Assembly (NCBI GenBank): GCA_934654775.1
Contig: CAKUGR010000007.1
Coordinates: 62,001 to 126,000 of the forward strand
DNA: 64,000 nucleotides
Direction of reading: 5' to 3'
DNA from: an uncultured Collinsella sp.
GTDB lineage: Bacteria; Actinomycetota; Coriobacteriia; Coriobacteriales; Coriobacteriaceae
Below the pieces are notes generated by a model. It made no database searches and had not been told where the DNA came from. It saw nothing but the letters and a program-made list of their open reading frames with translations. This document shows positions 1 to 8,185 of this stretch, piece after piece. A program made the translations under genes and the position numbers. Position 1 is the stretch's first letter; every line of letters starts with the position of its first letter.

Positions 1-761
1 AGGTCGCGATAGTCGATCAGACGCAGGTCGTCCTGAGCCTCGAGCCACGCCCGCAGCTCGGGGTCGACCAGCGCATCGACCTCCTTGGTACGATTAGTCG
101 TAAGCGAGCTATTCTCTAGGATAAAGCGATCGAGATAGCCCGGGTGGCACACGAAGACGACCGTCTCGCCATCGGCCATCTCGCGAACCGTCTGCATGAT
201 TGCTTCCTTGGGCTCGTAGCCCGGCTCCATCGAGCGCATCACCATACGCAGGTCGGTATCTCCGCAGTGCACCACGGCCGTGGGGTCGAAGCTCGCCTTT
301 TGCTCCTTAAGGCCCAGCTCCTGCGCCACCGCCGAGATCGCTCGATTGAGGTTTTTGCTCATAACGGCGTGGGCCTCAAAGTAATCGGGTTCGCGGCCCA
401 CGATCTCGACAAAGCGGTCATGCTGCGCGCGGATCTCGATGCAGGCCTCGTCGAAGTCTATCAACTCCTCGCCGCGCTTAAAATGCTCGCGGAAGGTACG
501 GCTGCTATGAAACTCACCGTTCTCGCTGAGCATGCTCGGAATGAGCTCCGGGGCGGCACACGGCTTGCCCAGACACACGTTGGTATGTTGGCCCACCGCA
601 ATGCCGGCATCCGCCACGAGCGACCAGCCGCGCTCAGCCTCGGGCATATTGGGCATCAAGCCCGCCGAGCGCACCAGACCCTCGTTGACACTACGGGCAA
701 TCCCCAGGTTAACGGCATACGAATAACCGATATCATCGGCACGAATCAACAACTGCTTCAT
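1..761 (-). CDS. ChbG/YdjC-like carbohydrate deacetylase (C-terminus cut by window edge)
   Basis: The frame opens at an ATG preceded by GGAG seven bases upstream and stays open to the window edge, so about 253 residues are visible and the C-terminus is missing. The N-terminus reads QLLIRADDIGYS, the metal-binding Asp pair (D9, D10) of the YdjC/ChbG family. A Gly-Gln-His (H59) and a later FEAHAV stretch fit the other metal ligands, and VCHPGY near the visible end is also typical. Family members deacetylate N-acetylated sugars such as chitobiose; the substrate here is unknown. A 39-bp palindrome separates it from the phosphoesterase gene upstream. Confidence 0.8.
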   Translation of the reverse strand, partial: MKQLLIRADDIGYSYAVNLGIARSVNEGLVRSAGLMPNMPEAERGWSLVADAGIAVGQHTNVCLGKPCAAPELIPSMLSENGEFHSSRTFREHFKRGEELIDFDEACIEIRAQHDRFVEIVGREPDYFEAHAVMSKNLNRAISAVAQELGLKEQKASFDPTAVVHCGDTDLRMVMRSMEPGYEPKEAIMQTVREMADGETVVFVCHPGYLDRFILENSSLTTNRTKEVDALVDPELRAWLEAQDDLRLIDYRD

Positions 762-781
762 AGCGACTCCAATCTAAGGAA

Positions 782-820
782 AAACCACCACAAAGGTGCC
801 TGTCCCCATCGTGGTGGTTT
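782..820. repeat. 39-bp inverted repeat, AAACCACCAC family, copy 1
   Basis: Arms AAACCACCA and TGGTGGTTT flank a core AAGGTGCCTGTCCCC. A second, better-paired copy lies at 45611-45649 (core AAGGTGTCTGTCCCC), so this is a dispersed element and not only a local terminator. It sits between two minus-strand genes. Confidence 0.75.
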
Positions 821-825
821 GAGTG

Positions 826-1371
826 CTACAGCCCAAAGAAGCTCAAGATCTGGTCTCGGCTTACAGGCTTGTAGTTGTTGGCGTCGAGGCCGACATCGTA
901 GCGGCAAACGGGGCGCTCGCGATCACGGTTGCGTGCGTTGGTGCGGTCTCCCCTGCTGTGGATATGACCATGCAGCATAATGGCGCCACGCGCCTTGCCG
1001 TTCCAGCTGAGCATGGGGTAGTGGCTCAGAACCAGGCGATGTCCCTTGGCATAGCCGGGGGCAATCTCCAGGTAATCGCGCACGTCATCCCAAATTTGCG
1101 GCGCGTCCGGATCTTCCCAATCGCCGTCATGGTTGCCCCGTATGAGCGTGACGTTTTGGCAGGCAATGCGCTCGCGCAGGCGCACGGCCTCCGCCATGGG
1201 CAGGCGATACGTAAAGTCTCCCAGGATATAGAGACGGTCATCCGCAGCCACGCACCCGTTGACGGCATCGATGACCTTGCGGTTCATCTCCTCAACGGAG
1301 GCGAACGGCCGATCCATATCGTGCAAAATATTCGTATCGCCCAGGTGCAGGTCGGCGGTAAACCACATCAT
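826..1371 (-). CDS. metallophosphoesterase (calcineurin-like)
   Basis: A 181-residue protein with the ordered metallophosphoesterase motifs: FTADLHLGD (D-x-H) at the N-terminus, a GDF block, RGNHD (GNHD), LSHYP and HGHIHS (GHxH). Together these form the two-metal site of the family. An ATG five codons upstream overlaps the GAGGA ribosome site, so I chose the internal ATG eight bases after it. It resembles single-domain cytosolic phosphodiesterases or phosphatases of the YfcE/MPE type. The substrate cannot be read from sequence. Confidence 0.85.
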   Translation of the reverse strand: MMWFTADLHLGDTNILHDMDRPFASVEEMNRKVIDAVNGCVAADDRLYILGDFTYRLPMAEAVRLRERIACQNVTLIRGNHDGDWEDPDAPQIWDDVRDYLEIAPGYAKGHRLVLSHYPMLSWNGKARGAIMLHGHIHSRGDRTNARNRDRERPVCRYDVGLDANNYKPVSRDQILSFFGL

Positions 1372-1436
1372 CGTCTGTATCCTCATTTCGCAACGCGTCT
1401 AACACGTGCCTAGTATACAGACGCATCGGACAGAGG

Positions 1437-1616
1437 TTATCCAAAGAGCCCGCCAAACAGGCCGCGCCGACGTTTGTCCTTCTTCTTTGATGCGTCGACT
1501 TGCGCGTTCTTGTCCTTCCGCTTTTTGCGATCCTGCTCCAGCTCATCGTCATCAAGCAGCAAGTCCCACTCAAACGGATCATCCGTCAGATCGAACAGGT
1601 CGTCGTCATCAAACAT
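1437..1616 (-). CDS. small charged protein of 59 residues
   Basis: A short frame starts at ATG 1616 with AGGGGAG seven bases upstream and ends at TAA. The first 28 residues are very acidic (MFDDDDLFDLTDDP). The rest is very basic (RKKRKDKN, KKKDKRRR) and ends GLFGGLFG. It lies 18 bases downstream of the HIRAN gene on the same strand, so the two are probably co-transcribed. I do not recognise a family. The split acidic/basic composition would suit a nucleic-acid or ribosome-associated peptide, but that is speculation. Confidence 0.6.
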   Translation of the reverse strand: MFDDDDLFDLTDDPFEWDLLLDDDELEQDRKKRKDKNAQVDASKKKDKRRRGLFGGLFG

Positions 1617-1634
1617 GACAGTCTCCCCTAACGG

Positions 1635-1961
1635 CTAGCGGGCATCCGCCACATAAAGGCCAACGCGCACCTGATGCCAGGGACTGCGCTCGGGCGCAAC
1701 CTGCTGCACGCGGGCCTCAAATACGTCTTCGTGCCCGTAATACATCATCACGGACAGCGGGCCGACCTCGTTTCCCGGAACATAGCCGAGCTTGGTCTTG
1801 CCAAAGAAGATTGCAACCGCCTCAGGATCATGGGGATTATCGCGCTCGGCACACAGCGTCAGCCTATCGCCCGCTTTTAGATCGCCCAGGACTAATGCGC
1901 CATCGGCATACTGAAATCCCGCGATATGAAATGACAGAAGAACGCGTGAAGGCTCGTACAT
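1635..1961 (-). CDS. HIRAN-domain protein
   Basis: A 108-residue single-domain protein preceded by GAGGAG and a good spacer. The pattern FHIAGFQYADGA, RLTLCAERDNPHDPEAVAIFF and KLGYVPGNE matches the HIRAN fold, which binds 3' single-stranded DNA ends in HLTF/Rad5-type remodellers and also occurs alone in bacteria and phages. Free-standing bacterial HIRAN proteins have no settled role. It is followed by the small 59-residue protein, probably in one transcript. Confidence 0.8.
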   Translation of the reverse strand: MYEPSRVLLSFHIAGFQYADGALVLGDLKAGDRLTLCAERDNPHDPEAVAIFFGKTKLGYVPGNEVGPLSVMMYYGHEDVFEARVQQVAPERSPWHQVRVGLYVADAR

Positions 1962-2082
1962 AACAGCTCCTCTAACGGCCGGAATAACCGGCGCTTAACC
2001 TTATAGAGAAGTCTACGAACTCGTGCGGACACAAATTTACTTGTCTCGGGTCTCGTGTCTTTTCGACCGTTTGTCGCAACGC

Positions 2083-2222
2083 TTGCAGATAAGATAGGGG
2101 CACGGATGGCACCCGTGGCAGCGGGTCTTGCCAACTCCGATACACGTTTACATCGTGAGAAGTGGCCGTCTTCGCTTACGCGGGGGCGGCCACTCTGTTT
2201 GTCCCCTATCTGCTGTCTTTTT
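2083..2222 (+). ncRNA. candidate structured RNA between HIRAN and aldehyde dehydrogenase genes
   Basis: The gap folds as a three-way junction. The outer stem is AGATAGGGG (2092-2100) with CCCCTATCT (2203-2211). One inner hairpin has TGGCA..CCCG paired with CGGG..TGCCA, and a second pairs GTGGCCG with CGGCCAC. A run of five T follows on the plus strand. Size and shape resemble small stable RNAs such as 6S, but I found no diagnostic conserved core. On the minus strand the second hairpin could instead terminate the dehydrogenase operon. Confidence 0.35.
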
Positions 2223-3602
2223 CTAATGCACAAACATGCGCACGAATTTGTGCTTCCAGCTTGCGTAGGGGGCGTAGCGGAACGGTACATCCAGCCATGT
2301 TGCCTTGTTCACGATGCTCTTCTTGTGGCTAAACGTATCGAAGCTCTCGCGACCATGGTACTGCCCCATGCCACTCGCGCCCATGCCGCCAAAGCCCATA
2401 TGGCTCGTAGCCAGATGCATGATCGTATCGTTAACGCAGCCGCCGCCAAAGGGCACGTAGCGCACAAAGCGCTGCTGCACCGCGCGATCCCGACTAAAGA
2501 TATACAGGGCCAGCGGCGTCGGACGATCCGTGATAAACGTCTCGGCCTCGTCCAGGCTCTCAAACGTCAGCACCGGCAAGATGGGACCGAAAATCTCCTC
2601 CTGCATCACGGCATCCTCGGGCGTCACGCCGTCCAGGATCGTCGGCTCAATCTTGAGCGACGCCTCGCGCGCCGCACCTCCTAGCACAACTTTATCGGGG
2701 TCGATCAGCCCGCGCACGCGCGCGAAATGCTTGGCGTTGACGATATGGCCGTAGTCCTCGTTGTCGAGCGGGTGCTCGCCAAACATGCGGCGGACCTCTT
2801 CCTTGATGAGGCCCAACAGCTCATCGTGCACGCGCGCATCGACCAGCAGATAGTCGGGCGCTACACAGGTCTGGCCCACGTTGAGCCACTTACCAAAGGC
2901 GATGCGGCGTGCCGCCACCTTCAAGTTTGCGGAGGCATCCACGATGCAGGGGCTCTTGCCGCCCAGCTCAAGTGTCACGGGCGTGAGGTTTTTGCTCGCG
3001 CGCTCCATGACGAGCTTGCCGACCGGAACGCTGCCGGTAAAGAAAATCTTATCCCAGCACTCATCGAGCAGTGCCTCGTTCTCGGCACGACCGCCCTCGA
3101 CGACTGTCACCAGGCGCGGATCGAACGCTTCCTCGCAAATCTGTTTGAGCACGGCGCTCGACGCCGGCGCATAGGCGCTCGGCTTGATGACCACCGTGTT
3201 GCCCGCAGCGAGTGCGCCGGCAAGCGGCTCCAGCGTCAACAAAAACGGATAGTTCCAAGGCGCCATGATCAGCGTCACGCCATAGGGAACCGGCTGCGTT
3301 TTGCACACGCTAATGGCGTTGGCAAGGTCACAGGGACGCAGGTGTGCACGGCTCCATCGGACCACGTGCGCAATCTGATGGCGAATCTCGGAAAGCGACG
3401 TGCCGATCTCGCACATATACGCCTCGTCATGCGACTTGCCCAAATCGGTCTTGAGCGCATGGGCGATATCGTCCTCGTGCGCCCGAACCGCATCACGCAG
3501 GCGCATGAGCGCGCGGCGGCGAGCATCGACATCAAACGTGGCATGCGTCTTAAAATAGGCGCGCTGGCTACTAACGATGCGCGCGATTTCCTCGGTGTTC
3601 AT
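2223..3602 (-). CDS. aldehyde dehydrogenase, class 3-like NAD(P)-dependent
   Basis: A 459-residue enzyme of typical class 3 ALDH length without an N-terminal extension. Visible landmarks are APWNYPF (114-120, Asn of the oxyanion hole), FFTGS (187-191), LELGGKSP with the general base Glu212, and NVGQTCVAPDY with the catalytic Cys246. It oxidises aldehydes to acids. It starts 8 bases after the stop of the iron alcohol dehydrogenase, with AGGAGG overlapping that stop, so the two are translationally linked. Together they would interconvert an alcohol, its aldehyde and the acid. Confidence 0.9.
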   Translation of the reverse strand: MNTEEIARIVSSQRAYFKTHATFDVDARRRALMRLRDAVRAHEDDIAHALKTDLGKSHDEAYMCEIGTSLSEIRHQIAHVVRWSRAHLRPCDLANAISVCKTQPVPYGVTLIMAPWNYPFLLTLEPLAGALAAGNTVVIKPSAYAPASSAVLKQICEEAFDPRLVTVVEGGRAENEALLDECWDKIFFTGSVPVGKLVMERASKNLTPVTLELGGKSPCIVDASANLKVAARRIAFGKWLNVGQTCVAPDYLLVDARVHDELLGLIKEEVRRMFGEHPLDNEDYGHIVNAKHFARVRGLIDPDKVVLGGAAREASLKIEPTILDGVTPEDAVMQEEIFGPILPVLTFESLDEAETFITDRPTPLALYIFSRDRAVQQRFVRYVPFGGGCVNDTIMHLATSHMGFGGMGASGMGQYHGRESFDTFSHKKSIVNKATWLDVPFRYAPYASWKHKFVRMFVH

Positions 3603-3610
3603 GGACCCTC

Positions 3611-4831
3611 CTAGTTCTCGTCCTCAAACATACCACCCGCGACGACCTCGTACATATGCTCGAGCTCCAAACGGTCCATCAAAAGCGGAACGGGGTACAG
3701 CGGATTAGCCTCGGCATCGGCATGGGCCGCCATTTGCGGAATATCGGAGCGGCGAATACCCGAGACGTATTTAGGAATTCCCAAGGCATCGTTCATGCGA
3801 TCGACCCAATCGATAAAGGCCTCGGCAGCCAAGCCGTCCTGCGCGTTAGCCGGCGCAATGCCCGCCATGCGAGCAAGATCGGCAAGCTTGGGAGCGGCAG
3901 CTTCGCCATAAGCGCGAAGCATGTGCGGCAGGATAATGGCGTTGGCCAAACCGTGCGGAATGCCGTATCGGCCACCCAGACTGTGCGCGATGGCATGCAC
4001 ATATCCAACATAGGAGCGAGTAAATGCGACGCCCGCCTTATACGCCGCCGAAAGCATATTGCGACGCGCACGCATGTTGTCGCCATGCTCATAGGCCTCG
4101 AGCAAATTGTCGTGGATGAGCTGAACCGCCTGGCGCGCCATCTTGCGCGTGTAGGGCGTGGTGCTACGGCCGATAAAAGCCTCGACGGCATGCGTCAGAG
4201 CATCCATACCCGTCTGCCCTGTAATGGACGCCGGCAACCCACGCGTAGACTCGGGATCGTGCACCGCAAAGCGCGGAATGAGCACAAAGTCATTGATGGG
4301 GTACTTATAGTGCGTCTCGTCGTCGGTAATCACCGCCGCGAGCGTGACTTCGCTTCCCGTCCCGGCGGTAGTGGGAACGGCGATGAGTAACGGCAGGAGA
4401 CGGTGGACACGCAACAGGCCGCGCATCTTGTTGATGGGTTTGTTGGGCTGCGCGATACGCGCGCCCACGCCCTTGGCGCAGTCCATGGCCGAACCGCCAC
4501 CAAAGCCGATAATGGCCTGGCAGTCGTTCTCGCGATACAGCGCCGCCGCTTCCTCCACATTCGAGACCGTGGGGTTCGCACGCGTTTCGGCATAGACCGT
4601 AACGCCAATCCCCTTGGACGCGAGCGCGCGCTCGAGCGGCGCCGTAAGCCCCAGACGAGCAATGCCAGGATCCGTCACGATAAGGACCTGCTGTATCGAG
4701 CGCTTTTGAAGCACCGCGGGCACATCCTCGGCATGCTCCAAAATGCGCGGCTCGGTATAGGGCAGAATCGGCAATGCGATACGAAAAACCGTCTGATATG
4801 TTCGGCACCAGGCACGACGGGCTAGATGCAT
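3611..4831 (-). CDS. iron-containing alcohol dehydrogenase
   Basis: A 406-residue group III alcohol dehydrogenase. The nucleotide-binding GFGGGSAMDCAKG motif, TTAGTGSEVT, the metal region GMDALTHAVEAF and HAIAHSLGGRYGIPHG (iron-binding His residues) are all present. The start is the ATG at 4831 with AAGGAG eight bases upstream; an in-frame ATG 27 codons earlier has no ribosome site. It is the first gene of a two-gene unit with the downstream aldehyde dehydrogenase. The physiological substrate is not evident. Confidence 0.9.
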   Translation of the reverse strand: MHLARRAWCRTYQTVFRIALPILPYTEPRILEHAEDVPAVLQKRSIQQVLIVTDPGIARLGLTAPLERALASKGIGVTVYAETRANPTVSNVEEAAALYRENDCQAIIGFGGGSAMDCAKGVGARIAQPNKPINKMRGLLRVHRLLPLLIAVPTTAGTGSEVTLAAVITDDETHYKYPINDFVLIPRFAVHDPESTRGLPASITGQTGMDALTHAVEAFIGRSTTPYTRKMARQAVQLIHDNLLEAYEHGDNMRARRNMLSAAYKAGVAFTRSYVGYVHAIAHSLGGRYGIPHGLANAIILPHMLRAYGEAAAPKLADLARMAGIAPANAQDGLAAEAFIDWVDRMNDALGIPKYVSGIRRSDIPQMAAHADAEANPLYPVPLLMDRLELEHMYEVVAGGMFEDEN

Positions 4832-4849
4832 AAAGGAAACTCCTTCATT

Positions 4850-4865
4850 TGTTGATGGGTCAACA
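4850..4865. promoter_or_regulatory. inverted repeat upstream of the dehydrogenase operon
   Basis: TGTTGATGGGTCAACA is a perfect 6-4-6 dyad just before the ribosome site of the alcohol dehydrogenase. A possible -10 (TACAAT, minus strand, 4883-4878) lies about 15 bases upstream. It could be an operator near the transcription start. Confidence 0.35.
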
Positions 4866-5021
4866 TTTGCTCGACCGATTGTACTCATCGAGGGACGCAG
4901 ACTGCCCTGCAATCGTTAATCAATCAACATCTTCATATTGTTCGGGGCCATCGCGCTCATCTGCCGGTGTTAATCTTTCAGAGTCCATCAGACGCGCATC
5001 TACCGCAAAGGAGGAATAAAG

Positions 5022-5915
5022 GTGCATGACATCTGGAACCCCTGGCATGGCTGCACGCGCGTCAGCGAGGGATGCGACAACTGCTACATGTATTACATGG
5101 ACGGAGAACGCGGTATCGACCCCTCCGTGATTAGCAAAAGCAAGTCGGGCTTTACCTATCCCCTCCAACGTCGACGAGACGGCAGCTACAAAGTTCGCGC
5201 CGGCGAGCTTATCCGCATCTGCATGACAAGCGATTTCCTATTGCCCGAGGCTGATCCCTGGCGACCAGAAGTATGGGGCATCATCCGCCAGAGGCCCGAC
5301 GTAAAGTTTTTCATTCTGACCAAACGTCCCGAGCGCTTTAACGAGTGTCTTCCCGGCGACTGGGGCGATGGCTGGCAAAACGTCATGCTCAACGTAACCT
5401 GCGAGAACCAGCGCCGGGCAAATGAGCGGATCCCCCTGCTGCTCGCCACGCCCGCAGCACATCGCGGCATCATGTGTGCGCCGTTTATCGGAAGCGTGTC
5501 GGTCGAGAAAGCCGCCCCCGGTAGCCTTGGAAAACCCGATGGGATCGAGCAGGTCATCGCAGGCGGAGAAAACTACGCGGGAGCGCGTCCCTGCCATCAC
5601 GAATGGGTGCGCCAGCTGTATGCCGAATGCGTAGCGGCAAATGCGACGTTCGCTTTCATCGAAACCGGAAGCACCTTCGTTAAGGACGGGCGAACATATC
5701 ACCTTCGTGGCAAAAACCTGCAAAGCGAACAGGCATGGAAATCAGGTCTCCAGCACCGCGGCCGCCAAATCGAGTGGGACCTAAGGGACCCGCTCGGCCT
5801 GGAAATCCCCAGCTCGGAGCTTTGGGATCCACCGTATTTTGAGTGGTGTGAAACCTGCGGAAGCAAGCTTATCTGCAACGGCTGCGTGCGCTGCGGACTA
5901 TGTGGGCGCTGTTAG
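5022..5915 (+). CDS. phage Gp37/Gp68-like protein (DUF5131 family)
   Basis: Starts at GTG with AAAGGAGG eight bases upstream; 297 residues. The N-terminus WNPWHGCTRVSEGCDNCYM carries Cys11-x6-Cys18-x2-Cys21, the hallmark of the Gp37/Gp68 family, whose arrangement resembles a radical-SAM cluster site. KFFILTKRPER and IAGGENYAGARP are also family-like. The C-terminus adds a cluster of about eight Cys (WCETCGSKLICNGCVRC), which looks like a metal-binding ribbon. Chemistry is unknown for this family. It stands alone between oppositely and similarly oriented genes. Confidence 0.75.
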   Translation: MHDIWNPWHGCTRVSEGCDNCYMYYMDGERGIDPSVISKSKSGFTYPLQRRRDGSYKVRAGELIRICMTSDFLLPEADPWRPEVWGIIRQRPDVKFFILTKRPERFNECLPGDWGDGWQNVMLNVTCENQRRANERIPLLLATPAAHRGIMCAPFIGSVSVEKAAPGSLGKPDGIEQVIAGGENYAGARPCHHEWVRQLYAECVAANATFAFIETGSTFVKDGRTYHLRGKNLQSEQAWKSGLQHRGRQIEWDLRDPLGLEIPSSELWDPPYFEWCETCGSKLICNGCVRCGLCGRC

Positions 5916-5937
5916 ACGGCAGCGTCAAAATTGTTTT

Positions 5938-5956
5938 ATTAAAAATCATTCCTAAT
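5938..5956. promoter_or_regulatory. possible Fur/PerR-family site upstream of rubrerythrin
   Basis: The dyad ATTA-nn-AAT-C-ATT-nn-TAAT, centred at 5947, has the 7-1-7 geometry of Fur-family boxes and lies about 115 bases before the rubrerythrin start. It matches the PerR consensus at only about 9 of 14 positions, so this is suggestive only. Confidence 0.3.
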
Positions 5957-6072
5957 AGGCTTCACATTCAGTCTCATTTATGGATAATAGAACTCGTCAA
6001 GACGCGCGTCCGGAGAGGGCCCTTACGGGACCGGACAAGCGCCCCATCGCCATCGATCGAAAGGATCGAATC

Positions 6073-6633
6073 ATGAAGTTTGTTTGCCCCGTTTGCGGTT
6101 ATGTGGAAGAGTTCGACGGCGACCAGCTGCCCGAGGACTTCAAGTGCCCCCAGTGCGGCGTTCCCGGTTCTCGTTTCCTGAAGCAGGAGGAGGGCCAGCT
6201 CGAGTGGGCTGCCGAGCACGTCGTGGGCGTCGCCAAGATGGAGGGCGTCTCCGAGGACATCGTTGCCGACCTGCGCGCCAACTTTGAGGGTGAGTGCTCC
6301 GAGGTCGGTATGTACCTGGCCATGGCTCGCGTCGCTCATCGCGAGGGCTATCCCGAGATCGGCCTGTACTGGGAGAAGGCTGCCTACGAGGAGGCCGAGC
6401 ATGCCGCCAAGTTCGCTGAGCTCCTGGGCGAGGTCGTGACCGACTCCACCAAGAAGAACCTCGAGATGCGCGTTGAGGCCGAGAATGGCGCCACCGCCGG
6501 CAAGACCGATCTTGCCAAGCGCGCCAAGGCCGCTGGCCTCGATGCCATCCACGACACCGTGCACGAGATGGCTCGCGACGAGGCTCGTCACGGCAAGGCT
6601 TTCGCCGGTCTGCTCAAGCGCTACTTTGGCTAA
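6073..6633 (+). CDS. rubrerythrin with N-terminal rubredoxin domain (reverse rubrerythrin)
   Basis: 186 residues starting at an ATG after GAAAGGA. Residues 1-40 form a rubredoxin-type iron site (CPVCGY and CPQCGVPG). The rest is a ferritin-like diiron domain with Glu ligands ([20 protein letters not shown]) and a second half ending in [13 protein letters not shown]. The rubredoxin-first order is that of the reverse rubrerythrins of anaerobes, which act as NADH-linked peroxidases with a reductase partner. Role: cytosolic peroxide defence. A strong terminator follows directly. Confidence 0.9.
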   Translation: MKFVCPVCGYVEEFDGDQLPEDFKCPQCGVPGSRFLKQEEGQLEWAAEHVVGVAKMEGVSEDIVADLRANFEGECSEVGMYLAMARVAHREGYPEIGLYWEKAAYEEAEHAAKFAELLGEVVTDSTKKNLEMRVEAENGATAGKTDLAKRAKAAGLDAIHDTVHEMARDEARHGKAFAGLLKRYFG

Positions 6634-6666
6634 GCCAGCCGCCTGAGAGATAATCTTTAGCTCGAT

Positions 6667-6698
6667 AAGGCCCGGACCGCATGGTTCGGGCCTTTTTG
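6667..6698 (+). terminator. rho-independent terminator of rubrerythrin
   Basis: Stem GGCCCGGACC paired with GGTTCGGGCC, then TTTTT. Confidence 0.9.
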
Positions 6699-6762
6699 TG
6701 TCTCGAGGACTCGTTAACGCCCTGAAATAGGACCGCCTTAGGCATTGGCATCTCGTCAAAAA

Positions 6763-6885
6763 CTAAGTGAGTAGACTTTTTTGAACTTGCCGAGCACACC
6801 ATCCATATTGCTTTATAAAGCCGCAGGTAAATGACTTGTTGCAAAACGGTCTGGTCGCCAAAGTGCCAAAAGTCTACTCACTTAG
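6763..6885. mobile_element. MITE-like element, CTAAGTGAGTAG family, copy 1 (123 bp)
   Basis: Both ends read CTAAGTGAGTAGACTTTT in inverted orientation, so the terminal inverted repeat is 18 bp perfect before it decays. The interior shows no coding capacity. A second copy at 8186-8305 shares long blocks, including GGTCGCCAAAGTGCCAAAAG, and has the same orientation. The right end supplies the last codons and stop of the DUF559 gene. Confidence 0.8.
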
Positions 6886-8007
6886 AACCGCAGCCGTCCA
6901 CGATCGAGCTGTTTTGTGTCTAACGGGCATCTTTCCGTCAATTACTCCCAATTTTGTCCAGTCAACGAATAGTTCAGACCGAAGTAATGTCTCAGCCCTT
7001 TGCTCATCTGAGCTTTTATCACGATATTCAGCATCGAGCATCCTGCATACGGCCTTAACGATCGCGCGGAATCTATCCTCATCGGATATCTGTCTGTGTG
7101 TCAGGAGCAGTACATCGTAGCCCATGGCCTGAAGGGCTGTCATGCGGTCAGCGTCACGCAAGCCATCCCCTGCGCGTCCGTGCGTGGCCTTCCCCTGACA
7201 TTCAATGGCCACCTGTCGCCTGCCGTCCGGCGAAGAAAGAAGTAGGTCGATATATACACGGGACTTTCCCACAATCGCTCGAGCACTTGTGCTTAGCGTC
7301 ACTTCGACATTGAGCTCTATGCCGCCGAACCCTTCGCCTCCCAGGGCTCGCGGCAGTCCAAGCAACAAATACGCCTCGACCTCAAAAGGCGACGCGGCAC
7401 CCAATGGAACGAGTTGCGATACCGCCATAAATCTATTGCCGTAACGCATCCCGCAAACATCTGAACAAAAATGGTCAAGGTCTCTGCCCAAAACCAAAGC
7501 GTCTCGACGCCATAAATTTGAGGCAGCGCCGTCCTCGGACGGGCAGCGCACCCAACCGAACGTTGTCGAAATCGCGCCCGAATCAATTGCGCGCGTAAGC
7601 TCCGCCTCAAGCGCCGCCGGCAGAGCGCACACCGCAAACAAGCCACACATCTCCGCCAATACCAAAAGAAGCTGAAGATCCGTCAGATGCCGCGACATGA
7701 TGAATGCCGTCAGTAGAGGAGACGTAACCAAAAACCCATGCTCCGTTTCCAGCACGGATTCCCTGGGGAGCTCACCGAGGAACAGCCGCTGCCTAATGCT
7801 GGCAGGACAAGTCCGCTTGTTTCTCGTCCGAACCAATGTATACAACGGAAAGCCGAGCGCAACCGCAGCCGTCGGGTTACGGGCGAGATCATATCGCTGC
7901 CGGTCTTCTTCCGGCCGTGGAAGCGGCGGACACAAAGCGCGGACCTGAGGGGGCAAACGCCAGTACCTAAAAGCCGATATGTCACAAAGCAAATCCTTCA
8001 TAAGCAC
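6874..8007 (-). CDS. DUF559-type nuclease-like protein with helical N-terminal region
   Basis: About 377 residues; either GTG 8007 or ATG 8001 could start it and neither has a clear ribosome site. The C-terminal part (about 245-330) reads SRVYIDLLL, then VAIECQGKATHG and DADRMTALQAMGYDVLLLT, the D...E-x-Q...R pattern of Vsr/DUF559 PD-(D/E)xK folds. The N-terminal part (YWRLPPQVRALCP) resembles AbiEi-type proteins only loosely. Its last residues Val-Leu-Ser-Glu and the stop come from the MITE at 6763-6885. With a second MITE upstream, it looks like cargo between two repeats. A defence or antitoxin role is possible but unproven. Confidence 0.55.
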   Translation of the reverse strand: MLMKDLLCDISAFRYWRLPPQVRALCPPLPRPEEDRQRYDLARNPTAAVALGFPLYTLVRTRNKRTCPASIRQRLFLGELPRESVLETEHGFLVTSPLLTAFIMSRHLTDLQLLLVLAEMCGLFAVCALPAALEAELTRAIDSGAISTTFGWVRCPSEDGAASNLWRRDALVLGRDLDHFCSDVCGMRYGNRFMAVSQLVPLGAASPFEVEAYLLLGLPRALGGEGFGGIELNVEVTLSTSARAIVGKSRVYIDLLLSSPDGRRQVAIECQGKATHGRAGDGLRDADRMTALQAMGYDVLLLTHRQISDEDRFRAIVKAVCRMLDAEYRDKSSDEQRAETLLRSELFVDWTKLGVIDGKMPVRHKTARSWTAAVLSE

Positions 8008-8084
8008 AGGAAAACACGAATTTCAACCCAATCGGTCTCGCATTGGCGCGAACGCACCAAAAAATGGCGTCGAACGGACTGCTA

Positions 8085-8152
8085 AGTTTTCAACAGCCCT
8101 CCCCAACTGACCAAAAGCTTGCCGAGAACTGGACGAAGCCCTGTTGAAAACT
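8085..8152. repeat. 68-bp element with 12-bp perfect inverted ends
   Basis: AGTTTTCAACAG at 8085-8096 is exactly inverted as CTGTTGAAAACT at 8141-8152. The interior is not palindromic. It lies in the 287-bp gap between the DUF559 gene and MITE copy 2; nothing else coding is seen in that gap. Confidence 0.65.
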
Positions 8153-8185
8153 CCTTTTATTTCTCACGCCGAAGCTTTGCACGGC

